In this document: positions 53,340-63,000 of the stretch, piece after piece
How positions within the stretch are numbered: the first letter of the stretch is position 1
How the letters are laid out: every line of letters starts with the position of its first letter
Assembly (NCBI RefSeq): GCF_003815875.1
Contig: NZ_CP033924.1
Location: forward strand, 2,418,001 to 2,482,000
Length of the DNA stretch: 64,000 nt
Direction: 5' to 3'
Origin: Chryseobacterium lactis
Lineage (GTDB): Bacteria > Bacteroidota > Bacteroidia > Flavobacteriales > Weeksellaceae
The notes under the pieces: generated by a model
Databases searched by the model: none
What the model was told of the DNA's origin: nothing
The model's input: only the letters and a program-made list of their open reading frames with translations
Program-made: the position numbers and the translations under genes

Positions 53340-54728
53340 ATGAGCGAACAAACTATTTCTAAAGAAAACGGGCAGCAAGTCCCCGAAGCACTATCTGATA
53401 TCCTTTTGGTGCTTGACAAAAAGAAAAACCGTATTGAAGCAGTAAAAGGGGTAGATGATGAGGGAAATCTACAGACTGCTGAGCCCAAGAAAACAAATTT
53501 ACTGGACTTTATGCGTGTTGATAAAGGAGATGCTTTGAGCAACTTCTTTTCCAACTTCTGGCGCAGGCTCAATGACCCCATATCATTCCGATTTTTTAGC
53601 GCTCCGGAAATCGACCTGAATGAGGTTGCTAAAAAATTACAGAAAGCGATAGACAATCCGACACCGGAAGGCAATAAACTTCTTGATGCCCTTGAGATTA
53701 AGTATGACAACAAATTAAATCAAAAAAATATGGAAACAAATCAAACATCAGAAGGCGCAGCGTCTTTAAATGAAGCCAAATCAGTTTACAAATACAATGT
53801 AGACAATATAGACTGGGCAACACTTGAAAAATTTAACCTGAGCCGTGCGCTTCTTGAAAAGAACGGACAGCTGGATAAACTGTTAAAGGGATATAAATCT
53901 GACGGAGTTTACAGGATTGAGGGCAATTTTGACGGTATAGTTATGAAAGCAGATGCAAGGCTGTCCTTTAGAAATTTAAAAGGTACGGATCAGGTAGAGG
54001 TTATGACACATGGTGTCCGTGTCGAGCCGGATCTTAAAAACCAGTTTTACGGGCATGCTTTTACAGCAGAAGACAGAGATAATTTAAAAAAGACCGGAAA
54101 CATGGGAAGGGTTGCAGAACTCACAAACTATTCTGACGGCACAAAAGTAAAATCGCTCATCAGCATTGATAAACTGACCAATGAGGTTGTGTCGTTTCCT
54201 GTTGAGCGTATCAAGATCAGCGAAAAGTTTGGCGGTGTTAAGTTGAGCCCCGAACAGAAAGCCGAACTACTTGAAGGAAGACCAGTTCTTGTTGAAGGTA
54301 TGGTCAATACAAAAACAGGCGAGGTTTTTAACCAGCAGCTTCAATATAACGCGGATGCCAAAAAATTGGTATTCGTGGGGCAGAGTGAGAGACAACAGCA
54401 GGAGCTAAATGGCATTCCTAATGAGTTCAGAGGAAAGGTGATTGAAGATAAGGACAAGAAACTTTTGGAAAGTGGTGAAGTCATTTTTATGCAAGGAATT
54501 GTCAATAAAGAAGGTACTAAGCTTTACAATGGATATGTCTGGCAAAATAAGGAAACCGGTAAGTTAGAATTCGATTTTGATAATCCACAGCAGGATAAAA
54601 CTCAAAAACAGTCTGAAATGGAGAAAGAGGGGAAAGGCCAATCAAACAAGCAAGATAGTACACCTAAAAACACTATCGAAAATACGGCTGCTAAGAAGGA
54701 AAATACCAGAAAACCCAAACTGCATTAA
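53340..54728 (+). CDS. DUF4099/DUF3945 domain protein of a conjugative element
   Basis: This 462-aa protein has an N-terminal region (SDILLVLDKKKNRIEAVKGVDDEGNL), then YKYNVDNIDWATLEKFNLSRALLEKNGQLDKLLKGYKSDGV, a DUF4099-like segment. Two DUF3945-like repeats follow (LSPEQKAELLEGRPVLVEGMVNTKTGEVFNQQLQYNA, and DKDKKLLESGEVIFMQGIVNKEGTKLYNGYVWQNKETG), with a Lys/Gln-rich tail. The family accompanies topB in Bacteroidetes elements. Function is unknown. It ends 11 bp before topB. Confidence 0.85.
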   Translation: MSEQTISKENGQQVPEALSDILLVLDKKKNRIEAVKGVDDEGNLQTAEPKKTNLLDFMRVDKGDALSNFFSNFWRRLNDPISFRFFSAPEIDLNEVAKKLQKAIDNPTPEGNKLLDALEIKYDNKLNQKNMETNQTSEGAASLNEAKSVYKYNVDNIDWATLEKFNLSRALLEKNGQLDKLLKGYKSDGVYRIEGNFDGIVMKADARLSFRNLKGTDQVEVMTHGVRVEPDLKNQFYGHAFTAEDRDNLKKTGNMGRVAELTNYSDGTKVKSLISIDKLTNEVVSFPVERIKISEKFGGVKLSPEQKAELLEGRPVLVEGMVNTKTGEVFNQQLQYNADAKKLVFVGQSERQQQELNGIPNEFRGKVIEDKDKKLLESGEVIFMQGIVNKEGTKLYNGYVWQNKETGKLEFDFDNPQQDKTQKQSEMEKEGKGQSNKQDSTPKNTIENTAAKKENTRKPKLH

Positions 54729-54739
54729 AATCAGATCCA

Positions 54740-56824
54740 ATGAAAGCAATTATTGCGGAAAAACCCTCAGTGGCCTACGAACTTGCACGAATTGTTGGAG
54801 CTACAGAAAAGAGGGAAGGATACTGTGAGGGCGGGGGATTTATGGTAACCTGGGCATACGGACATCTGGTTGGATTAGCTATGCCGGAAGATTATGGGAT
54901 ACAGGGATTCAATAAAGAGTCCCTCCCTATAATTCCTAAGGAATTTAAGCTGATAGGAAGAAAAGTGAAATCGGGCAGTGGATATGTTTACGATGAAAGT
55001 TCAAGAAAGCAGCTTGAAGTAATAGGATCGGTATTTGAGAAATGTGAAAGTATCATTGTCGCGACGGACGCAGGAAGGGAAGGTGAAGTGATTTTTCGAT
55101 ACATATATCAACACCTTGGCTGCAACAAAACTTTTGAGCGCTTATGGATCAGCAGCCTTACTGAAAAAGCAATTATCCAAGGATTTCAAAACCTAAAGCA
55201 GGGAAGTGATTTTAACGGTCTTTTTGAGGCCGGTCGTGAGCGTTCTCAATCGGACTGGCTGGTTGGAATCAATGCGACACAGGCTTTGACAGTAGCTATG
55301 GGTGATGGTCTATTTTCGCTCGGAAGAGTTCAGACGCCGACCCTTGCCCTGATCTGTAAGCGTTTTCTTGCCCATAAATCCTTTGAGGTGAAGAATTATT
55401 TTCAGTTGGAACTGAGCTTGATAAAAGAAGGCACAAGTTTTAGAAGCCAGTCGGAAGATAAGTGGGAGGATAGATCCAAGAGCGAATCTATCATGAGAAA
55501 CCTTGAACGCTGCGGCGTTGCAGAGATTAAACAGGTAGAAACAAAAACGGGCACGATCCAGGCCCCTCTACTTTTTGACCTTACTGGCTTGCAGAAAGAG
55601 GCGAATAAAAAGCTGGGTTATTCGGCAGAACGGACACTAGAAGTTGCGCAGAAACTTTACGAGAAGAAATTTATAACGTACCCCAGAACGGGATCTAAAT
55701 ATATTCCAGAAGATGTCTGGTCGGAAATACCATCACTGATCCTCGCGCTAGGTTCACGGCCATCCTGCAAAGATTCTGCGGGTAATATCAAATGGGAACG
55801 CTATAATAAGCATATTGTGAACGATCTGAAGGTTACTGACCACCATGGAATTCTGATCACTGAAAATATACCAACCAGACTAGAGGCAAGTGAAGATGCA
55901 TTGTATGATATGATTGCAAAGCGCCTTCTTGAATCCGTTTCGCCCGCATGCCACAGGGAAACCACGGATATTAAAATCTCTGTCCTGCATTATGATTTTA
56001 AATTGAAAGCCATTAAGATTATATCAGCTGGCTGGAAGGTGATCAATGGAAATTTTGAGCAGGAGGAAGATGTCCTTGTTACTGATTTCCCTGATCTACG
56101 GGTCGGAATGCAGCTTAACATTGAAGCCTTAAAGCTCCTTGAGAAGAAAACAAAACCCCCAATGCTTTATACAGAGGCAGACCTACTTGCAACAATGGAA
56201 AATGTAGGCAATACAATTGAAAACGAGGAGCAACGAAAAATCCTGAAAACTATCGGTATCGGAACGCCAGCCACCCGTGGCGCTATCATCGAAACCCTTT
56301 TTGACAGAGGCTATATCAAGAGGGATAAAAAGAGTATTATTCCAACAGATAAAGGCATGCTTGTTTACGAAATTGTAGGGGATAAGAAAATTGCTGATGC
56401 AGCAATGACGGCGCAGTGGGAGATTGCGTTTGAAAAAATTGAAAATGGGGAGATTGATGCAGAACTTTTTCATGCGGAAGTTGAGCTGGCGGTGAATGAA
56501 ATAACCAACGAATTACTAAGTGTGAGAAGAGCGTTGGGGGATGACACGGATTTAAGCTGTCCTAAATGTAAAAGTAAGGTGCTTCTACGTGAAAAAGTTG
56601 TTAAATGTACAAATGACGACTGTGGCTGGATTTTATTTCGGAAAATCTGCGATGTGCAGCTAAGCTATAAGGAAATTGAGGCTCTTCTTACCAAACGTAG
56701 GACACCGCTAATTAAGAAAATGATGGGTAGGAACAAGAAGGCTTTCAATGCCTATATATTGTTGGACGCCGCCGGTTCAACCTCATTCGAATTTGAACAA
56801 AATAAGAAAGGTAAATACAAATAG
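54740..56824 (+). CDS. topB: DNA topoisomerase III
   Basis: This 694-aa type IA topoisomerase has an N-terminal TOPRIM domain (MKAIIAEKPSVAYELARIVGA, then IIVATDAGREGEVIFRY) and the catalytic Tyr314 in FITYPRTGSKYIPED. Core gates include RVQTPTLALICKR and GIGTPATRGAIIETLFDRGYI. A Zn-finger-like CPKCKSKVLLREKVVKCTNDDCGWILF is at the C terminus. Element-encoded TopB is a standard part of CTnDOT-type excision operons. It is co-transcribed with the DUF3945 gene. Confidence 0.95.
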   Translation: MKAIIAEKPSVAYELARIVGATEKREGYCEGGGFMVTWAYGHLVGLAMPEDYGIQGFNKESLPIIPKEFKLIGRKVKSGSGYVYDESSRKQLEVIGSVFEKCESIIVATDAGREGEVIFRYIYQHLGCNKTFERLWISSLTEKAIIQGFQNLKQGSDFNGLFEAGRERSQSDWLVGINATQALTVAMGDGLFSLGRVQTPTLALICKRFLAHKSFEVKNYFQLELSLIKEGTSFRSQSEDKWEDRSKSESIMRNLERCGVAEIKQVETKTGTIQAPLLFDLTGLQKEANKKLGYSAERTLEVAQKLYEKKFITYPRTGSKYIPEDVWSEIPSLILALGSRPSCKDSAGNIKWERYNKHIVNDLKVTDHHGILITENIPTRLEASEDALYDMIAKRLLESVSPACHRETTDIKISVLHYDFKLKAIKIISAGWKVINGNFEQEEDVLVTDFPDLRVGMQLNIEALKLLEKKTKPPMLYTEADLLATMENVGNTIENEEQRKILKTIGIGTPATRGAIIETLFDRGYIKRDKKSIIPTDKGMLVYEIVGDKKIADAAMTAQWEIAFEKIENGEIDAELFHAEVELAVNEITNELLSVRRALGDDTDLSCPKCKSKVLLREKVVKCTNDDCGWILFRKICDVQLSYKEIEALLTKRRTPLIKKMMGRNKKAFNAYILLDAAGSTSFEFEQNKKGKYK

Positions 56825-56847
56825 TTCATGATGTGATTTGGTTAGTG

Positions 56848-56882
56848 AAGCCTGGAACGTTTTATGGTTCCGGGCTTCTTTT
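56848..56882 (+). terminator. Terminator after topB
   Basis: Stem AAGCCTGGAAC/GTTCCGGGCTT with one G-U pair precedes a T run. Confidence 0.8.
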
Positions 56883-56962
56883 TAACCATATTGTGCTGAT
56901 TACAGTCTCTTTTTTCTTAATGATCCTAAAAAGCATTGGAAATATTAAATAGGTGGATTTTA

Positions 56963-56970
56963 TATATTTG
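56963..56970 (+). promoter_or_regulatory. -7 box of the AraC gene (TATATTTG)
   Basis: TATATTTG fits TAnnTTTG. A TTG at 56936-56938 lies 24 bp upstream, and the ATG follows 14 bp downstream. Confidence 0.5.
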
Positions 56971-56984
56971 ATTAAAAAAAAGAG

Positions 56985-57842
56985 ATGTTGTCAATCAAAG
57001 AATATAAATTAGATGCTCCTGCCGGATATAATATCCGTATTCAACCGATATCGGGAACTCCTGTCCGTAATCATGACATTTCAAAATTTCATCGTGATGA
57101 CCATTATCAGTTTCTTTTTGCTTCTCAGGGAACTTTCCATTTTCAAATAGATTTTAAAGATGTAAAACTGAGCGCACCTTTTATTTTATGTATTGAACCG
57201 AATGAGGTTCACAGGACAATACAGATGAAAAATGCAGAAGCCTGGGCCATAGGTATGGAATCTGCATTTTTAGACGAAGAATATCAGGTGTTTTTTGACA
57301 GAATGGACCACAGGATTTTAAAACCGGATGCAAATAACCTCGCCTCCTTTAAGACGATTGAAACTATTTTACATACAGCTTATCATATGCAAAATATGAA
57401 AAATAGTATTTATATATCGCGGTCTCTTTTTCTTCTGATCAATAGTGTTTTTTGTCTGCTGATTGATTCTCATAGCCAATCTTCAGAGCAAATGCTACCA
57501 TTTTCTGGTGAAAAAAGAGCAGTCACCATTGAAAGGAAATTTAGGGATTTTTTGAAAAAGCATTATGTCCATAATAAAAACCCCTTTCAGTATGCCGAAA
57601 TGCTCTCCATTACAACATCCCATTTAAACGATTCTGTTAAGAAAGTTTCAGGTAAGTCCGTATCGGAACATATCCAGCAATTTAATATAATGGAAGCCAA
57701 AAGACTACTTTATTTTACTGATTTAGAAATCAAGGAAATTGCTTTTCAGATTGGTTATGAGGACCCAATATATTTTGGAAAGCTCTTTAAAAAGTTAACT
57801 CAACTGACCCCGGCGGAGTTTAGGAAAAAATTCCGCGATTAG
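56985..57842 (+). CDS. AraC-family transcriptional regulator
   Basis: This 285-aa protein has a cupin-type ligand domain at the N terminus (FHRDDHYQFLFASQGTFHFQID, then PNEVHRTIQ) and two AraC HTH motifs at the C terminus (PFQYAEMLSITTSHLNDSVKKVSGKSVSEHIQQF, and LEIKEIAFQIGYEDPIYFGKLFKKLTQLTPAEFRKKF). It probably controls the two metabolic genes that follow, about 70 bp downstream. The cassette separates topB from DUF1896. Confidence 0.92.
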   Translation: MLSIKEYKLDAPAGYNIRIQPISGTPVRNHDISKFHRDDHYQFLFASQGTFHFQIDFKDVKLSAPFILCIEPNEVHRTIQMKNAEAWAIGMESAFLDEEYQVFFDRMDHRILKPDANNLASFKTIETILHTAYHMQNMKNSIYISRSLFLLINSVFCLLIDSHSQSSEQMLPFSGEKRAVTIERKFRDFLKKHYVHNKNPFQYAEMLSITTSHLNDSVKKVSGKSVSEHIQQFNIMEAKRLLYFTDLEIKEIAFQIGYEDPIYFGKLFKKLTQLTPAEFRKKFRD

Positions 57843-57910
57843 AACTATTATAACCGTTATTCGTTCTGTTTTTGTGACTGTGCCACTGGTAAATTTGTAT
57901 AAAAAATATC

Positions 57911-58705
57911 ATGCAATTAATTAACAACAGTCAGGAAATTATAGACATCGTGAAAAGGGTAGGGAAAAGTTTTGCCGGAGAATTTAGACAAAGCATAATA
58001 CCATCCTCCAAAGCTGAATTTGATAAAGCTTTACAAAATATCGAGGATCGATGCTTTTCAGCACTTAAAGATCCAATATTCCATTTGTATCCCGAGATAC
58101 CCTGGGCAGAGGACGATGAACTCAGTTCTATTGCACAGCGTACCCCTTTTAATGATGAAGCATATTGGTTATGTGACACCATGGACGGCGCTATACAATA
58201 CCTTCAGCATATTGCAGGATGGACTATTAACCTTGCATTGATACAAAACGGTGAACCGGTATTTTCTATTATCTATGATCCCACATCCGATGAGCTATTT
58301 CATGCTGAGAAAAATAAAGGGGTTAAATTAAACGGCAAAGGGTTGACGCCAAATGTAAAAAAGTCTGCTGACATTATGATTGCTGTAAATGAATATGGAC
58401 ATCAGCTTAAGAATGACCACTTATGGAAGGAAAAAGCCTCAAGTTCATATATAGATTTACTTGAAAAATTTGGTGTGATCAGAAATTACGGACCACACGG
58501 ATTACAACTGGCTTATGTCGCAGCCGGGAGGATAGATCTTTTTGTGCAGACCGATCTGGATACGAACAACTGGCTTGCCGGTATTCTTATATTGAAAGAA
58601 GCAGGTTATTCTGTACTTTCTATGGAAGGGAAAACATGGATTTGGGGAACAGAGGGTCTGATAGCAGGTTCCGAACAAGCTTTAGAGTTATATTTTAAAA
58701 ATTAA
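57911..58705 (+). CDS. Inositol monophosphatase-family protein, variant
   Basis: This 264-aa protein has the lithium-sensitive phosphatase fold. The metal motif is recognisable but altered: LCDTMDGAIQYLQHIAGWTINLAL stands for the usual DPLDGT, and the C-terminal WDxAAG motif reads TNNWLAG with Asn220 in place of the metal-binding Asp. It may have a changed metal requirement, act on an unusual substrate, or be inactive. TAAATTTG at 57890-57897 is a possible promoter. It is followed by 5 bp and a NAD(P)-binding protein gene. Confidence 0.78.
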   Translation: MQLINNSQEIIDIVKRVGKSFAGEFRQSIIPSSKAEFDKALQNIEDRCFSALKDPIFHLYPEIPWAEDDELSSIAQRTPFNDEAYWLCDTMDGAIQYLQHIAGWTINLALIQNGEPVFSIIYDPTSDELFHAEKNKGVKLNGKGLTPNVKKSADIMIAVNEYGHQLKNDHLWKEKASSSYIDLLEKFGVIRNYGPHGLQLAYVAAGRIDLFVQTDLDTNNWLAGILILKEAGYSVLSMEGKTWIWGTEGLIAGSEQALELYFKN

Positions 58706-58710
58706 CTGTG

Positions 58711-59337
58711 ATGAATTTAGCAATTATAGGTGCTTCTGCCGGAGTCGGCTTTGAAACATTACAACAAGCTTTAAAAAAAGGATATTACGTGAAGGCACTT
58801 TCCAGAACAGAGCCGAATTACAAGGACAGTGAACATCTGCGTCATATTAAGGGAAGTGCAACAAACATTAAAGATGTTATATCACTTTTGGAAGGTACGG
58901 ATGCTGTCCTGATCACTGTTGGCTCTAAAAAAAAGAAAAATATTACCATGTTTTCGGAGATGGCAACTGCCGTGGTTCATGCAGCAAATGAGATTAACTA
59001 TGCAAATCCAATTCTTATCATTTCCGGTTTTGGAGTCGGAGAAAGTTACAGCTTCGCCAGCTTTTTTATCAGAACGGTCATTAAATTTTTTTTAAAAGAC
59101 CAGTATCGTGATAAAAATTTGATGGAGAATATATTCGTAAATAGTGATCTCAATTGGGAGATTATTCAACCGGGTATATTGAGTAATGGTAACGCTAAAG
59201 GACATTACCGTATTTCAACTGATCTTTCACAGAAAATGAAAGTTGGTAAGATTTCACGGGCAGATCTTGCCGGTTATATGTTAAAAGAAGCGGTAGATAA
59301 ATCAAACATTCAAGAAAAAGTTATCATAACTAATTAA
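58711..59337 (+). CDS. NAD(P)-binding Rossmann protein (NmrA/atypical SDR)
   Basis: This 208-aa protein starts MNLAIIGASAGVGFETLQQALKKGY with the GASAGVG nucleotide loop, then VKALSRTEPN, DAVLITVGSKK and LNWEIIQPGIL, a pattern of atypical SDR proteins (SDR_a5/NmrA-like). Function is unknown. It could sense NAD(P) or reduce a small molecule. It is probably in an operon with the phosphatase-family gene. ATG was chosen over GTG 3 bp upstream. Confidence 0.82.
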   Translation: MNLAIIGASAGVGFETLQQALKKGYYVKALSRTEPNYKDSEHLRHIKGSATNIKDVISLLEGTDAVLITVGSKKKKNITMFSEMATAVVHAANEINYANPILIISGFGVGESYSFASFFIRTVIKFFLKDQYRDKNLMENIFVNSDLNWEIIQPGILSNGNAKGHYRISTDLSQKMKVGKISRADLAGYMLKEAVDKSNIQEKVIITN

Positions 59338-59432
59338 AGGATAATTTTGGGAATTTCGTAAGCTAGTATCCTGTGTTAATCATGTTATAGAGAACATGAC
59401 GTAATTTCAATTCGGAATCCATTTTATTGTGC

Positions 59433-59472
59433 AGCCTTAGATCTAAATTGATCTGAGGCTTTTGTTTTTTCT
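59433..59472 (+). terminator. Terminator after the cargo cassette
   Basis: Stem AGCCTTAGATC/GATCTGAGGCT (one G-U) is followed by T-rich DNA. Confidence 0.75.
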
Positions 59473-59585
59473 AAAACTTCTGCGGAAAAAATAAGCAAGA
59501 TTAGGAATGTATAGGCTTTAACCAAGCTTTCCAGTCTGCCTATAAGTACGTTTATCGCTATAAAATTTATAAAAGTTATAGCGAT

Positions 59586-60023
59586 ATGAAAAATTATAAT
59601 CAGGACTCTTCCTACTATCAGGTCAAGTTACAAGATCATATTGATTCCAGTTTTCCCGAGAGATCAGGTGACATAAAGTTTATTGAGCAGCGGGCACGAT
59701 GGGCTGCAAACGCCTATGATGGTGCTTTTCGCTCAGGTAATCACATCAATAAATGCAATGAGATTGCCGATTACATTCTTTATGAAGGATTGCATTTTTC
59801 CAGATTTGACACGCTGTTTGAAGTACTGACCTACGAATTTTCTGATGTTTTCGATGAACTCGATTTTCGAGATTTTGCATTGAAGATCATTCCGAACTGT
59901 GCGGAGATATTTGGCCATTATGAGCTGACAGATGATTTTGCGTATACTACCGATTACGATCTGCTGTATACGGAGTTAACGGGTTTCATTGCTATTTGGA
60001 TCGAGCAAAATGGAATTCGATAA
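59586..60023 (+). CDS. DUF1896 family protein
   Basis: This 145-aa protein ([45 protein letters not shown]) has the Phe/Asp-rich core [31 protein letters not shown]1896 proteins lie directly before the large methylase-helicase gene in Bacteroidetes conjugative elements. Function is unknown. It overlaps the next gene by 14 bp, so it is translationally coupled. Confidence 0.88.
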   Translation: MKNYNQDSSYYQVKLQDHIDSSFPERSGDIKFIEQRARWAANAYDGAFRSGNHINKCNEIADYILYEGLHFSRFDTLFEVLTYEFSDVFDELDFRDFALKIIPNCAEIFGHYELTDDFAYTTDYDLLYTELTGFIAIWIEQNGIR

Positions 60024-63000
60024 GAAACGTCATTTGCAGCAGAATATTGACGCAATCCGAACGGTTTTCAATATTGAAAAAGAAAGAAGGTCTGCAACAA
60101 AAGATGAGATTTCCGTACTAAAGCAATATTCAGGATTTGGGGGATTAAAGTTCATTTTGAATCCGGTAGAAGAGCCAGAAGATATAAATCATTGGAAGAG
60201 TTCCGATATACCTTATTTTCCCCTGACACAGGAATTGTTCGCACTCATCAAGGAAAATTCGGAAAGTGATAAAAGTTATCTGCAATATGTATCCAAAATC
60301 AAGGGATCTATCCTAGATGCATTTTACACACCGAAAAAGATTGCAGAGAGTATTGCAACTGCTATTAAAGGTACAGGAATGGAGATTGGTAGTATGCTTG
60401 AACCTTCTGCGGGAGTAGGTGTATTTATAGAACCTTTTAAAGATCTTGGAAAAATACGTGTATGTGCTTATGAACAGGATTTACTAACAGGGAAAATACT
60501 AAAAAATCTTTATGCCAATAAGGAAATCCATATCGACAGCTTTGAAAACATTGAAGAAGAAGATTCCGGATACGATCTTATTATAGGAAACATTCCGTTT
60601 GGGACTACTTCAATTTTTGATCTAAGCTATTCAAGAGGAAAAGACAAGGCAAGAAAATTGGCTGCACAGAGCATCCATAATTATTTTTTTTTAAAAGCCA
60701 CCGATCACCTGAAAGAAGGCGGAATTCTTGCCTTTATTACTTCTCAGGGCGTCCTAAATAGTCCCTCTAATCAATTCATCCGTGACGCGCTGATGCAAGA
60801 GCATCAGTTAATTTCTGCACTACGTTTACCCAATAATCTATTCGAAGAAAGTGGCACATCTGTAGGAACTGATCTTATCGTTTTACAAAAGAACACACGG
60901 CCCCGTACTTTATCTTATCGTGCGCTTGATTTTAAGAAAACTATTAACAATTGTAATCTACTTCTTAATAATCCCAACAATATCATCGCAACGCGATCTT
61001 TTCGGGACACCGATCAATATGGTAAACCTACAACAGTTCATATTCATGATGGTGGAATTGAAAGAATTTCAGAAGATCTTCTTCGGAGGTTATCAGAGGA
61101 TTTACAGCAGTATTTCAACCCTGCGTTGTTTGACGAGTTTAAAGTAAAAGCGATTGATAACAAAGTTTCATCAGAACCGATTATCAATATTTCGGAGAAA
61201 GAAATAGTACCTATCGTAAGTCATCAAAACGCCACACAACTTAGCCTCTTTTCCGAGCAGGTAATCAGTGACCTATCGGTTAAAAGGACAAAGAAAAGGG
61301 GAAAAAGTACATCACAAAACAAGATCAAACAGTCAAAACAACTTTCCTTTTTTGATTTTGATGAAGTTGGCAACCTGGATCAAAAGCCTAAGCTGAATGC
61401 TAATTCAGATCAAAAGGATATTACCAGCAGTATACAAAAGCGTTCCTCAAGAGGTTCAAAGAAAAAGTCCGAATTTCCTTCATTGTTCCATGAGTTACCT
61501 GACGGTCCTGCGGCAAAAAATAATCCAAAGATCTTCAAAGGGGAAAGTAAGGCATTTTATCGAGAGAATACGTTTGTTGCCGTTGATAAGCGGATTGGGA
61601 AACTGAAATTAAACCGACGTGACGGAACGTTTATGTTTCAGCCGATTGAATTATCAATTAAGGACAATGAGCGCATTCAAAACTATATCAAAATAAGGGA
61701 CACCTACCACTTACTATATGATTTTGAAGCCAGAAATGAGCAGGAAGATAAGGAAAACAGAGACCTGCTGAATCTCACGTATGACCAATTTACCGATCGC
61801 TTTGGAAATCTAAATGCAGCTGACAATATAAAATTTATCAAGATGGATGCCTCTGGAAATGAAGTGCCATTTCTTGAAAGGGTCATAGGTGGTGTCATCC
61901 ATAAATCGGATATTTTTGAGCGCCCTGTAAGCTTCTCAACTGCAAAAATTACAGTAAGCACTGCTTCGGAAGCATTATCTGCATCGCTTAACCAATCTGG
62001 TTCTGTTGATCTTGATTTTATGGAGCAAATCAGTGGCCTATCCGAGATTGAACTGCGCCAAGGTTTGCAAGGTCAGATCTTCTATAATCCAATCACAGGC
62101 AATATGGAGGTATCCCAAAAATTCCTGTCGGGAAATGTTATTTTAAAAGCCCGGCAGGTTGGTGACTACATTGCCGCACATCCGGAAGACAGAGATGCCC
62201 AGCAAAGTCTTGAAGCACTTGAAAAGGCAATACCGGAGCCTATAAAATTTGAGGAATTGGATTTTAACCTAGGAGAGCGGTGGATCGGATGTGATATTTA
62301 CAACCGTTTTGCAACTCATCTTTTTGATACTAATATCACAATTTACTATTCAGAAAGCAGTGACGATTTCTCTGTGAATGCGAAAGCGAGCAATATTAAA
62401 ATTACTGACAAATATGCGATAAAATCGGAAAGCAGAACATTTGATGGTCTGAACCTGCTACGTCATGCCTTGGTCAATACAACTCCGGACATCACCAAAA
62501 CCGAATATCTGGCAGACGGAACTGCTGTCAAGGTGAAAGATATGGATGCGATCCAAATGGCAAATGGGAAAATTGACGAGATACGGAATGAATTTACTGA
62601 CTGGCTATATCAGCAGAGTGATGATTTTAAAAATGAGCTCACGGAAAGATATAATGATCTTTTTAACTGCCACGTTCGGCCGCATTATGATGGTAGCCAT
62701 CAGACTTTTCCCGGACTTGACCGTAGGGCTCTAAATATCGAAGATCTATATGACAGCCAAAAAGATGCGATCTACATGCTCAAAAGCAATAATGGTGGTA
62801 TTTGCGATCACGAGGTGGGAGCAGGAAAGACACTCATTATGGTCGGTGGTGCACAAGAAATGAAAAGGCTGGGGCTAGTTCACAAGCCCATGATCATTGC
62901 ACTGAAAGCCAATGTGCATGAAATAGCCGAAACTTATCAAAAAGCATATCCATTTGCAAAAATCTTATATCCCGGAAAAAAGGATTTTACTCCGCAGAAG

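Noticed and set aside
60920..61606. Short plus-strand ORFs inside the methylase-helicase gene
   Set aside because: They are out-of-frame shadows of the 1330-codon open frame, which has clear motifs on both sides.
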